From: Orychophragmus violaceus
Taxonomy: Eukaryota; Streptophyta; Magnoliopsida; Brassicales; Brassicaceae
Length of the DNA: 64,000 bases
NCBI GenBank assembly: GCA_030180135.1
Contig: CM058236.1
Coordinates: 372,001 to 436,000 of the forward strand
Direction of reading: 5' to 3'
Shown here: in pieces, positions 33,640 to 44,475 of the stretch
Position numbering within the stretch: position 1 is the first letter of the stretch
Layout of the letters: every line of letters begins with the position of its first letter
The notes under the pieces: model-generated
What the model saw: the letters and a program-made list of their open reading frames with translations, nothing else
What the model was told of the DNA's origin: nothing
The model's database searches: none
Position numbers and translations under genes: made by a program

Positions 33640-34478
33640 TCGCGGCCTTTCGTTTGTTGTGTTATTTGATCTGGATACTCAGGTGCAACAACTCGGACAT
33701 GTCATGGTACGGTTGGATCTCGACCTTTCAAGTGATCCGATCATGTAGTCCGTCCACAAACTGGGCCATGAGAGTCTCTAGTCGTCCAGCTCAAGCCGGT
33801 TCCGCAAATGCTCGAACTCCTCTACCGTCCGAGTTCCCTGCATCTACTTACGGAAACATTTGTGTAAATCTCTTTGGAAATGAGTCGGGACGTACCTTCG
33901 CCTCAAATGGTATTTCATGTCGGCCCAAGTGGCGATCTAGTCGTAATGGTGGCGTCTACGCTCCGCGACGTCTCGATCCACCACGACAGGGCGTGTCCTG
34001 TGAACTGGGCCGCGGCTAGAGAGATCTTTCTACGGTCATTGTACGCGTAGTAGTCGAAGATGTGCTCCATCCTCTGTTCCCAATCTTGATAAGCCTCTGG
34101 GTCCACCTTGCCTGAAAAAGTAGGTGGTTTTAACTTAACGTCATTAGAATGTGGACGTTGTACCTCTTGTTCACGTATGTGACTGCGGTGGTTTGGGTCG
34201 CACTGGTAGTATGGTCGAGGGTTTTGATCACGTCGTCCGTCGTTGAGGTCGTCCATGTCGTCGTCCAATCGGACGTCCTGGTGGTATGCTGCTCGTCCCG
34301 CACGTCTGTGGTACTGGTCGGGTCGACGCGGTGGTCCTTCTGGTTGAGGCTGCTACTCGTCGGGTCGTTCGAGACGGTCGAGCCGAGCGTCTAACGTCTG
34401 ACCGATCGTCTGGATCGTGGTCAGTAGCTGGGCGAGATCCGGTTGGGCTACTTGAGGGTTTTCTTGGTGATCTCCCAT
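33640..34478 (-). pseudogene. Chromovirus-type Gag remnant
   Basis: On the minus strand an ATG at 34478 opens a 41-codon frame (MGDHQENPQVAQPDLAQLL) that hits TAG at 34355-34353. Gag resumes at 34268-33915 with KLKPPTFSGKVDPEAYQDWE and ALSWW. After a frame break it continues with YVPTHFQRDLHKCFRK and EEFEHLRNRLELDD, typical of the chromovirus capsid. Several stops make it non-functional. The rest of the element was cut off at 33600 by the plus-strand LTR. Confidence 0.82.
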
Positions 34479-34996
34479 ATTTGTAGCCTGCACACTTAGA
34501 AAAAGGATTACACGCAAACAGGAAAAGAAGGAACAAAAAAAGAAAACACTGAAAAAGGAAAGGTGCGGTCGCTAAGCAAAAAGGAAAGATGCGATATGAT
34601 AATTTCTTTTCTTTTTTTGAATGAGGCAAATAAATGGAAACAAGATATTTGAATTGGTTCAGACAAAATAATCAATCCTAAACTCCAACCAAACCAAGAG
34701 CAACCTAGGGTTAACTTACGGACGGTCTCAAACCCTAGCAACCTAGCGATTCCTTTCTTTTTGGTTTTCAGTTTTTAGAACAACAAATAAACAAAAACAA
34801 CTTAAAACACCCGAGACTAATCTGAACAGAATTAAGCAAGAGCAAAAACTAGGTTAGGCCGACTGAGAAACAAGCAAGCTAACAAATTTTTATGGATTTT
34901 TGGTTTTAGAGGAAGCAGATAAACAAACTAGAGACAAAAAAGAGTAAAGTGCAGAAACAACAACAGTGGTTCAAGAGCCTAAGCTCTGATACCATA
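34479..34996 (-). promoter_or_regulatory. Leader and primer site of the broken chromovirus
   Basis: About 500 bp of AT-rich untranslated leader without convincing frames. The primer site GCTCTGATACCA at 34983-34994 is the complement of the initiator-tRNA-Met site, two or five bases from the LTR depending on where the LTR is taken to start. Confidence 0.75.
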
Positions 34997-35948
34997 TGAT
35001 GTAAGATGGTATCGGGCGTGGTTGGGTGGTCGAGAAGCTGTGAATGGGATGCGGGTCAAACGGTGGTCGAGCGATGGTCGAGCAGTACGGTGGGACGAGG
35101 AAGCTGGCCGATGACGCTCTCTTCCTGGTCGGTGAATAAATCGATGGAAATGTTAAGTTTTGAAAAAGAACAGAACACTTTTAGTATCACGATTTAAGCA
35201 AGAAAGTAGTAATAAGAAATCTCAATCCAAGGGGTAACCACGCAAGGAAGAGAGATTGGCCGCCCAAAACCAAAAACAAAGTGGGCCAAAACAACGGGCC
35301 AATCGAAATGTCTAAAACAAAGGAAAATAAAACTTAGATAAAAAGGACTTAGAAATAAATAAAGATATGGCTGGCTTGTCTCTCTAATGAGCGGGCTTTA
35401 GATCATCTCATTAAAAACCTTGTGAGGAAAAACCATTTGGGACAAAACCTCACAAGGGAAAAAGAGTATGATCTTCGGTCCAGAGGCAGACCGGTCTAGG
35501 ACTCGTTTGACTCAATGCTAAAGATCATGGTCGGTCTGATCATCCGGAGTAGAGGCCATGGTACGGTCGGGTCAAGTGGGTCGATGGATTTGGTCTTGAT
35601 CATCTTCTGGGCCAACTGGTTCAGAACAGGTTGTCCATGGTCAAGTTGGTCAAGTTGGGTCGTGATAGCCTCTATGCTCGTCCGGGAGATCAGCTGCTCC
35701 ATAGCTTGGTTGAAGTCGTCTCGGAGCTGTCTCTGTCCAGACCGCGTCCTTGGTACGTTCCGCATGGTCGGGAACTGGTCGACCAATCTCATGGTCGAGC
35801 CCGGTCCGTCCTGCTCCTCGGGCTAAGGGTCAGTTAGTCCGATGTCCTCATCACAATGGAACACACCTTCTTAGTCTTTACAACTGGTTGTTCCATGTCA
35901 GAATCCCCCGATCCTTCTAGGGTCGGTTCCTAGGATACATGTGTTACA
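34997..35948 (-). repeat. LTR shared by two head-to-tail elements
   Basis: Plus-strand TGATGTAAGATGG...CATGTGTTACA. To the left is a primer site (so it is a 5' LTR for the gag remnant). To the right is AGTCTCCCCCAGCAATTGGG, the complement of a polypurine tract (so it is also a 3' LTR for 35949-38145). The right end resembles the ends at 2590 and 2768. I see nothing coding. The exact left border could also be 35000. Confidence 0.7.
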
Positions 35949-38145
35949 AGTCTCCCCCAGCAATTGGGAATTCGTCCCCGAAATCGGTGGCGGTTAACTT
36001 GTGAGTCAAATCAATACTTAGATAATATACCAGCAACCTAACAACCATTCTAATTTACATATCCCAGCCTTAAGCCCTACAAGCATCCGGTTCAGGGACC
36101 GAACACGGACATGGTCCATACCCCGCCCAAACCGTCGCCATCGTCCACGTTCGTACTACATGTCATCCGGTCGTCCTGGTTCGCACACGCCCGGACAGAC
36201 AGTCTGAACCATCTTGCGGGTTCACCCTGTCTGTGACGTCGGTCCGACGTCCCCGATACAGCCCTCGTCTTATTGGAGGATCACTCAGCATCGCCCACGC
36301 GACCCTTACGGTCGTCCCACGGTCCGAGCACGTTCCGTCCGTTCATACCGCTATAAACCCACGATCGATCTGATGGTCGATCATGCGGTTTAAGGGACTA
36401 AGCCGAGACTCCTATCCAAATGATCTCTATCATCCGGTTCTAGAAATTCATAAAGAGAAAAAGAAGAATGATTCCGTACAACCATGCACTCAACCGTCAA
36501 CTACGCGGCTTAGCCGCGGTCGCGGTTCAAGCCATGGCCGGTACGCACCTTGGCTATTTCTGGATACCTTGTTAGACTCCTTAGCCTTTGAGGAATCCAT
36601 GTGTTATTCTCTTGACGCTCCTTTCATTCTTGGTAAGACTTAGCTCACCCTTGACCCTGTCGGTGTTGACTTATTATCCATCATCTTCAGACTCACAACG
36701 CCATGTGTAGCCCCGAAGTCAACATGGTGTGTGTTTCCCCACTACCTATGATCAGAGTTGGTAAGTACTTAACCCACAATTCCCCATGCGATGCATTGCA
36801 GGAAAAACCACCCTTTTCCCCAATACGATGCTATGCAGGAATTGCAACCCCTTTATCCCAATAGGATGCCATGCAGGAAAAAGGCCACCCCAATTTCCCC
36901 ACGCTATGCATTGCAGACAATGACCCTTTAACCCAGTATGATGCTATGCAGGAAATGGCCACTCCAATTTCCCCACGCTATGCATTGCAAAAAAAGAAAA
37001 TCTGGCCTTGGTCCTTTACCGGACTCGACCCTTTCCACAATGCAATTCCACGCTTGCATTGGGAATCCTGGCACGGTACTTCGTGGACTCGGCCCTTCCC
37101 CCAACTCCATGGGAAGCATGGGTTTGGTGATCGTACCAGTGATTGCGTTGAAGGTACTGTCCTCCCCAGTCCTTCTCTACACATCGCCTTCCACCTTCCC
37201 TCATCCTGCGAACAGCCTAGGATTCCACGATCCGGACTTCCGCACCTCGCACATGTCTCGCTTGTCATCCATCACCCCACTGGTGTGGTTCTTCCCGCAA
37301 GTAGGGTACCATTTGCGACCACGAGAGGTCTGGTAACCATTAACCTGGTCCCATTTCCTCTTTAGGACCCTCCCGGTTCAGCACATCACCTTCTCATGTG
37401 ACTGTACTTTCTTCCGGTTCTCCCTGGCTAAATTGACCTCTATTGTGGCAGTCCGTTCAACCAACTCTGAACAGAGCTGAAAGTACAAACTGAGCAGTGG
37501 GTACGAAGTCCAATCCGCAGGCCACAGAGTTAACGATGTACTTGTGCCTCTTTGCCCTTAAGCTCTCGTCCCCATACAACACCCGAGTTGATTGAACTCT
37601 GCCCCTCCCGCACCGTGTTGCGACCTCGAGCAAAGTCCGTAATCTGACATTCCCAACCGATCCATACTCAGATGGGGAATACGACCTTCCAACCGATCCC
37701 ATACTCAGCTGGAAAGTACTAACGATTGAACTCGACCCTGAGTCCGTCCAAGACTTAGTGTGGACCCTGGTGCGCATGTCGGTCGCAAGCTACCAGTTTT
37801 GTGCGTCACCTCCAGAAAGTGAACCGCAATGCCATTCTAAGGTTCCCTATCCCAATCTACGCCCCTACGGATAGTTGTCTCAATGAACCGATGAGTGATA
37901 CTCGCACGTCTAGGTCGATCACGTCCGGACTGTGGTCACGGTCCTTCGTCCCCGATACAGTTCTCTATGACTTATCGGCAGATCGTACGGGTACCGCCCA
38001 CACGACCCTTACGGTCTTCCCACGGACCAACCGGCGCATCGCCCCGATGAAACTATCACTCGCCCACGATCGATACGATGGGACTTAGACCGAGATACCC
38101 AACCTCCAATTTGGTCCTAGAAACAACTCTGCTCTAATACCAACT
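35949..38145 (-). other. Non-coding internal region of a LARD-like element
   Basis: A polypurine-tract complement at the left and a primer site GCTCTAATACCA at the right (38131-38142, one mismatch) bound 2.2 kb without a recognisable protein. The first 250 bp and last 350 bp match 2769-3202, which is thus a deletion derivative. Frames here have no known domain. Confidence 0.7.
36780..36992. repeat. Tandem repeat of about 35-40 bp
   Basis: Six irregular units, each with a CCCCA...GCTATGCATTGCAGG-like core, separated by CACC/CCTTT text. Located inside the non-coding internal region. Confidence 0.75.
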
Positions 38146-38689
38146 TGTAATGCCCCGACCCGGCCTTCCTAGGATGCGGTCGATGCGCTACAGTGCTCAG
38201 GCCACCACCAGGCATGAACCTTCCTAAATTCCATTCTAGTTAAATTTTTCCTTCTAGGACATGTATACCTCGGATCTTCCTATTGAGTTCTAGTCCTAGA
38301 TCCTTCATACTTAGCATTACGAAGCGGAAAACCTTATATAACCTTATCCTGTTATTCTAAAGAACGATCCATCTGTGAACCTCCTACGTCCTTATTGGGT
38401 TTCCTTAAAACCCTTCCAAGGTTTCAATCCTATCTATCCGTTCTAGCCACCTACGTCTTGCTTAGGTTATTCCGTTCACCTATTCAGTTCTAATCCATCA
38501 TTAGATCAATTGAACTTGAACTCATACCTTATCCTTTTAGGTGAAGTCGGTAAGAAGCTAGTTCTACATCCAAATTAGCTCATTCATTTATCGAACCATC
38601 AGAACACATTTCCCTTGTACCTAGTCAATCAACCAACCATCCTCACATGACTAAGTATAAGAGAGATCTCCGAGTTCCTTCCTTTGACC
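38146..38689 (-). repeat. LARD-family 5' LTR, first piece
   Basis: Begins TGTAATGCCCCGACCCGG three bases after the primer site and matches 1-470. Split at TGACC (38685-38689) by Copia-3. It continues at 46514-47591 and probably 63828-64000. Confidence 0.85.
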
Positions 38690-39363
38690 TGAGGGAATGT
38701 TTAGTTGATCCTGATTCAATTCTCTGATTCATATCATCCTAAACATGCTGATCTAGGTTCTTCTCGAATAGAAACAATTGATGATCTCACCTTTTACCTG
38801 TTTGTTGCAGCGGAAGGAGATAGAACAGGTCAGAGATCAGAGAAACACCGAGAGATGAATCCTCCAAAGGTTCACACACGCGATCAGAGAAAACGGCTGC
38901 TAGACCACCAGGAACTCGGCGCAGAGGGAGAGAGTTTTCGGCTCAGGGGCTAGGGTTAATTGTTCTGAACTCGAGTTTTATCTCATAAAACTTGTCCGGT
39001 TCCGTTTGGGCCATTTGGCCCAAACACCAATTAACTCGACGGTATTCGCGCACTGTGTCGACCGACACACCTTGTGTATCGATCGACACACAGTGGCTAA
39101 ACCGTTTTATTCTCTCTAAGTACAGTAAATGCCTAGCACTTTTACCGTACTTCTGCTAAAACGTTCCTACACATTTTCCTGTTAGCTTAGGCGTGTGACC
39201 CATATGGGATCATATAATAAAGGCAATAAGTCCAAGACTTATAGATCATGAGCGGACTCTAGCAAGCCATCATGACCCCCAGTATTATATGACTTATGTC
39301 TGATCATTGACATACTCTTACTTTCTAGAGACAGTACCGAGATTACTGGACACAATTCCAACA
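38690..39363 (-). repeat. Copia-3 3' LTR (674 bp)
   Basis: Plus-strand TGAGGGAATG...TTCCAACA, followed by ATCTCCCACTTGTACTGG (polypurine-tract complement, 39364-39381). At 39051-39095 it carries a CG-rich near-palindrome with the TCGATCGACAC motif, where Copia-1/2 LTRs have a CTGATTAAATC hairpin instead. Confidence 0.93.
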
Positions 39364-40214
39364 ATCTCCCACTTGTACTGGAATCTCTGTATTCATAATC
39401 CTTTTGTCACAATATCTCGATTAGTCATAAGGCAAGATTGGTGTCATCCTTATAAAGCCTAATCTTGTTCATCGGACTCTGATTCGATACTGACAATCCA
39501 AACGACTCGGGACAGTCCGTTTGAGCATGGCCATGCATTTTCCAGTATTCAAATCTCCGATTGGCCTAGAGATATTCACTCCATTTATATTGGAGGGACA
39601 AATTCCGTCTTATTCCATCACTGTAAACTACTCATTTCATAATGTACCCAAACAAGGTCCTTATAACTATCGCAGAACGATAGCGTTAGACAATGATCAA
39701 AGTGCATCAGTCCATGTGCAGTCACATGCATGCGAACTCAGGTCTAAGGACTATACTCTATAGTCGTAGTAAGAATCTCTTATGACACAGATATAAATAT
39801 CCTGAAGAGTTCTTATAAGCGGGTCTTGTCCGGTCGTATGTTCCCAAACATACACCTATGTACTGACTTTGATGCCGCGCATCTATGACACACTGAGACT
39901 TTGTCATAAGTCACGTACCAATCCAGTCTCACACGGTTGTTGGTGTTCCACTTTCAACAACCTTCGACTAGGGACGGGATGATATAAAACATCTATCAAA
40001 TATAGGGTCTCATGATCAAGCTAAATGACTTCGATGACTCAAGATCAAATCATTTACTTCGATGACCTATAAAATGGTTCATATCATTTTGGAACGATTA
40101 TTTCATCACAGTTAAAATAATCTTGAAATAATAATTTCATTAAACATAAGAATGTTTTACAAGAACATATCAAATAACTAAATAAAAGCCCTCAAACTCC
40201 CACTCAAATTTAGA

Positions 40215-43200
40215 TTACATTTCAATGTCTCTAATGCCTACAGCTTCAGTCAGAAACTCGAGCTTAGGCCTTGGGAGTGGCTTTGTCAACGGATCAGCGA
40301 CGTTATCATCTGTCTGAACTCGGCTGATCTTGACTTCCTTTCTATTAATGATGTCACGTATCAAGTGAAATCTTCTTAGAACATGCTTGGATTTCTGGTG
40401 TGATCTTGGTTCCTTTGCCTGAGCTATAGCACCATTGTTGTCACAAAACAGTGCCAGAGGCTCAGCCGCATCTGGTATCACACCTAGTTCAATGATGAAC
40501 TTTCGTATCCAAACAGCTTCCTTCGCAGCTTCTGAGGCGGCGATATATTCAGCTTCTGTAGTGGAATCTGCAACGGTGTCTTGCTTGGAGCTTCTCCAAC
40601 TGATTGCACCGCCATTCAGACAAAAGATATAACCGGACTGTGACCGGAAATCATCTTGGTCTGTCTGGAAACTTGCGTCCGTGAATCCACTGACTTTAAG
40701 CACATCACTTCCACCGTACACTAAGAACTTATCCTTAGTATGTCTTAGATACTTCAAGATATTCTTTACGGCAATCCAATGGTTTTCACCTGGATTTGAC
40801 TGGTATCTACTCGTCATGCTCAATGCATAAGCAACATCAGGACGAGTACAGATCATGGCATACATGACAGATCCTATTGCAGATGCATAAGGAATATTCT
40901 TCATGCGCTCAAGCTCAGCAGCCGTCGTAGGGCTCTGCTTCTTGCTTAGCGTTGTGCCATGTACCATTGGCGTGAAGCCCTTCTTGGAATCCTTCATGCT
41001 GAATCTTTGTAGGACTTTGTCAATGTATGAATCTTGACACAAGCCTATCAGCCTTCTAGATCTATCCCGGTAGATCCTGATTCCAAGAACGTATGCGGCT
41101 TCACCCATGTCTTTCATGGAAAAACAACTTCCAAGCCAGTCCTTTACGGACTTCAGCATTGGAACGTCGTTTCCGAGAAGCAGTATGTCATCGACATACA
41201 GAATAAGAAATACAATCTTGCTCCCACTAGATTTCTTATACACGCATTGTTCTTCTTCGTTTCTGATGAAGTCAAATTGCTTGATCGCTTCATCAAAACG
41301 AAGATTCCAGCTCCTCGATGCTTGCTTCAATCCATAAATGGATTTATGAAGCTTGCATACTTTTCCAGCATTCTTTGGATCTATGTAACCGTCAGGTTGT
41401 GTCATATACACATCCTCTTCCAGAATACCATTCAGGAAGGCGGTTTTCACGTCCATCTGCCAAATTTCATAATCATGAAAAGCTGCAGTTGCTAGTAGAA
41501 TCCGAATAGATTTCATCATAGCCACTGGTGAATAGGTTTCATCGTAATCCACACCGTGAACTTGTCTGAAACCTTTTGCCACCAACCTGGCTTTATAAAT
41601 CTGGACATTTCCATCCACGTCAATCTTCTTCTTGAAGATCCATTTGCACTCGATGGCTTTTACACCAGCGGGTAAGTCAACCAACAAAAACACTTGGTTG
41701 ACCGACATGGAGTCCATTTCGGAATCAGTGGCCTTGCGCCACTTAGAGGAATCTGGGCCCATCATGGCTTGATTGAAGTTCGATGGTTCATCACCATCAA
41801 TGATCAGAAGATCATGACAGTTAGTCACGAGGAATCCTTGATATCTCTCGGGTTCGTGACGGATCCTCCCGGATCTTCGAACTTCAGGTACTACAGGTTC
41901 AGGCTCTACAATTTCTTGTAGGTCCTCCTGCTTCTCTTCCTCATTAGGTTGAGCAGTATCCTGTTTATCTTGAATTTCTTCAAGCAGTACCTTACTCCCA
42001 CTGTCTTTCTTAGAGAGAAACTCCCTCTCAAGAAAGTTACAATCCCGGGCAACAAAGATCTTGTTCTCGGAACGTAGATAGAAGTAATAAGCCTTGGTTT
42101 CCCGTGGATAACCAATGAAGTAGCATTTGTCAGATTTTGGTGTAAGCTTGTCTGAGATCAATCTCTTGACATAGGCTTCACAACCCCAAATTCTGAGATA
42201 AGACAGCACTGGAGCCACTCCAGTCCATAATTCATATGGTGTCTTTGCTACTGCTTTCGATGGCGCTCTGTTTAGAGTGAACACTGCTGTTAGCAGAGCA
42301 TATCCCCAAAGGGATATTGGAAGGTCTGTGTGACTCATCATTGATCGAACCATATCCAATAAGGTCCGATTTCTCCTTTCAGACACACCATTCCATTGAG
42401 GTGTTCCAGGAGGAGTGAGTTGGGATACGATCCCACACTCTCTCAGATGATCACTGAATTCTTGGCTTAAGTATTCTCCTCCTCGGTCGGACCGAAGAGC
42501 CTTAATGCTTTTGCCAAGTTGGTTCTGTACTTCATTTTGGAATTCTCTGAACTTCTCAAAAGATTCAGACTTATGTTTCATTAAATAAACATATCCATAC
42601 CTACTGAAATCATCAGTGAAGGTAATGAAGTACTGATAGTTTCCTCTTGCATTTGTGGACATTGGGCCACACACATCAGTGTGTATCAGGCCCAATACGT
42701 CACTGGCCCTCTCGTTAGGTTTATTAAAGGGGGCCCGTGTCATTTTGCCCATCATGCAGGATTCGCATTTCTCACATGACTCAAAGTCAAATGAGCCAAG
42801 AAGTCCATTCGAATGGAGCCTCTTGATGCGTTTCTCGCTGATGTGCCCTAAACGACAATGCCATAGAAACGTTCGGTTCTCCTCATTAGGTTTGAACCGT
42901 TTGGTATTAATGTTATAAATTGGCGCGGATTGATCGAGTATGTAAAGCCCATTCATAAGAGGGGCAGAACCATAGAACAAATTGTTGCGATTGAAGGAAC
43001 ATAATTTATTCTTAACTGAAAAATCATAACCTTCCAAATCCAACAAAGAAATTGAAATAATATTTCTGCTTATAGCAGGTACAAAATAACAATTATTGAG
43101 TTCTAAAATCAATCCCGAAGGTAAAGACAACAAGTAAGTGCCTACAGCTAGCGCTGGAACTTTCGCTCCATTTCCAACTCGTAGCTCCACTTGTCCTTGC

Positions 43201-44192
43201 TTCAGCCTTCTACTGTTGCTGAGTGCCTGCATATTAGTACAAATATGAGCCCCACAACCAGTATCCATAACCCATGAGGTATTATCAGAAGTAGTTGTAT
43301 TAACTTCTATAACAAAAATACCTGTTGAAGAAGTCTCAAAAGTCTTCTTCTTCAATTCCTTTAGACCTTCCTGGAATTTCTTACATTCTCTCCTCCAATG
43401 CCCTGGTTCTTTACAGAACCTGCATATGTCAGTTGGCCCAGCCTTGGACTTGGGCTTGGGCTTTGGCGTGTCCTTGTCCGCGACTTGGACAGCCTTGGCC
43501 TTTCCCTTATCCTTAGCAGAGGATTTCTTAAACCCCTTGCCCTTCTGCACCATAAGCACATTGGGGTCCTTGGCGGTTTTCCTCAAATTGGGCTCCGCAG
43601 TCTTGAGCATTCCGTGAAGCTCAGGCAATGTCTTACTCAAGCCATGCATGTTAAAGTTCAGAATGAACTGATCATAGCTTGCAGGTAATGACTGCAGAAT
43701 GATGTCGCAGGCAAGTTCCTGGCTGATTGGGCAGTCGAGTTTCTGAAGATGATCGAGATAACCCATCATCTTCAAGATATGAGGACTCACTGCCGCATTC
43801 GCAGCCAACTTGCAGTCCAAGAGGTTCTTAACTGTTTGAAACCTCTCAGTCCTAGCCTGCTCCTGAAAAAGCGATTTCAGGCTTGCCATTATCTCGATGG
43901 GTGACAATACACTCTCGAACTGTTTTTGCAGCTCAGGAGTCATTGTCACCAACATCAGGCAATAAGCATCATTTTCATCTGACGAATGCTTTTCCCAAGC
44001 ATTATGCAGAGTCCTGGCGGCATTGGCAGGAGGCCTCTCGGGGAGAGGATCACGAAGGACATAATCCTTCTTCTCCTGCTTGAGGACTAGCCTCAAGTTC
44101 CTTGACCACGTCAGGAAGTTTGTTCCAGTCAGCTTCTCCTTTTCGAGAACAGACCGGATCGAGAATGTGTTTTGTGTGCTTGTAGTAGTCAT
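40215..44192 (-). CDS. Copia-3 Gag-Pol polyprotein
   Basis: 1325 residues in one frame, order Gag-PR-IN-RT-RH as in Ty1/copia. Gag is roughly residues 10-215; a CCHC knuckle CRFCKEPGHWRREC is at 257-270. The protease DTG is at 310-312. The integrase zinc-binding HHCC region lies at about 445-480 and the core acidic triad at D506, D569 and E605. RT has YVDD at 999-1002. RNase H acidic residues are near D1172, E1215 and D1251. No stop or missing catalytic residue was noticed. After cleavage the parts would build the particle, copy the RNA to DNA and insert it. The start ATG lies just after the leader and matches the Copia-1/2 Gag start. It could supply enzymes in trans to the gag-only relatives. 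Confidence 0.97.
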   Translation of the reverse strand: MTTTSTQNTFSIRSVLEKEKLTGTNFLTWSRNLRLVLKQEKKDYVLRDPLPERPPANAARTLHNAWEKHSSDENDAYCLMLVTMTPELQKQFESVLSPIEIMASLKSLFQEQARTERFQTVKNLLDCKLAANAAVSPHILKMMGYLDHLQKLDCPISQELACDIILQSLPASYDQFILNFNMHGLSKTLPELHGMLKTAEPNLRKTAKDPNVLMVQKGKGFKKSSAKDKGKAKAVQVADKDTPKPKPKSKAGPTDICRFCKEPGHWRRECKKFQEGLKELKKKTFETSSTGIFVIEVNTTTSDNTSWVMDTGCGAHICTNMQALSNSRRLKQGQVELRVGNGAKVPALAVGTYLLSLPSGLILELNNCYFVPAISRNIISISLLDLEGYDFSVKNKLCSFNRNNLFYGSAPLMNGLYILDQSAPIYNINTKRFKPNEENRTFLWHCRLGHISEKRIKRLHSNGLLGSFDFESCEKCESCMMGKMTRAPFNKPNERASDVLGLIHTDVCGPMSTNARGNYQYFITFTDDFSRYGYVYLMKHKSESFEKFREFQNEVQNQLGKSIKALRSDRGGEYLSQEFSDHLRECGIVSQLTPPGTPQWNGVSERRNRTLLDMVRSMMSHTDLPISLWGYALLTAVFTLNRAPSKAVAKTPYELWTGVAPVLSYLRIWGCEAYVKRLISDKLTPKSDKCYFIGYPRETKAYYFYLRSENKIFVARDCNFLEREFLSKKDSGSKVLLEEIQDKQDTAQPNEEEKQEDLQEIVEPEPVVPEVRRSGRIRHEPERYQGFLVTNCHDLLIIDGDEPSNFNQAMMGPDSSKWRKATDSEMDSMSVNQVFLLVDLPAGVKAIECKWIFKKKIDVDGNVQIYKARLVAKGFRQVHGVDYDETYSPVAMMKSIRILLATAAFHDYEIWQMDVKTAFLNGILEEDVYMTQPDGYIDPKNAGKVCKLHKSIYGLKQASRSWNLRFDEAIKQFDFIRNEEEQCVYKKSSGSKIVFLILYVDDILLLGNDVPMLKSVKDWLGSCFSMKDMGEAAYVLGIRIYRDRSRRLIGLCQDSYIDKVLQRFSMKDSKKGFTPMVHGTTLSKKQSPTTAAELERMKNIPYASAIGSVMYAMICTRPDVAYALSMTSRYQSNPGENHWIAVKNILKYLRHTKDKFLVYGGSDVLKVSGFTDASFQTDQDDFRSQSGYIFCLNGGAISWRSSKQDTVADSTTEAEYIAASEAAKEAVWIRKFIIELGVIPDAAEPLALFCDNNGAIAQAKEPRSHQKSKHVLRRFHLIRDIINRKEVKISRVQTDDNVADPLTKPLPRPKLEFLTEAVGIRDIEM

Positions 44193-44271
44193 AGCTGAAA
44201 TATATAGATAAAAAGGTTATTAGTTAACATGTTCAATATGATTAATCTCGTATTAAATTTAATATGATTAA

Positions 44272-44475
44272 TCACGCATTATATTCAATAACATAAGTTA
44301 CCCTCAATAGAATATAATGATTCCAAGATCCACATATAACTAAGATTAAAGTGGGCCACTGGCCGTCACCAAACCTTAGCTTATATCGGTAAGCCCTATA
44401 TCGGCTAATTATATCCGTGATATAACTCTTGGTTGTGAATCTGGGCCCGAGGCCCAATCCACTCTGATGTCTCAA
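44272..44475 (-). CDS. Conserved small upstream frame (Copia-3 copy)
   Basis: 67 codons, MRHQSGLGLGPRFTTKSYIT at the start, three or four residues different from the copies at 18888 and 25577. It lies 80 bp 5' of the polyprotein. Unknown product; may be only conserved leader. Confidence 0.35.
   Translation of the reverse strand: MRHQSGLGLGPRFTTKSYITDIISRYRAYRYKLRFGDGQWPTLILVICGSWNHYILLRVTYVIEYNA

Noticed and set aside
41034..41495. 153-codon plus-strand frame within Copia-3
   Set aside because: Shadow of the RT region; the opposite strand carries the complete polyprotein.
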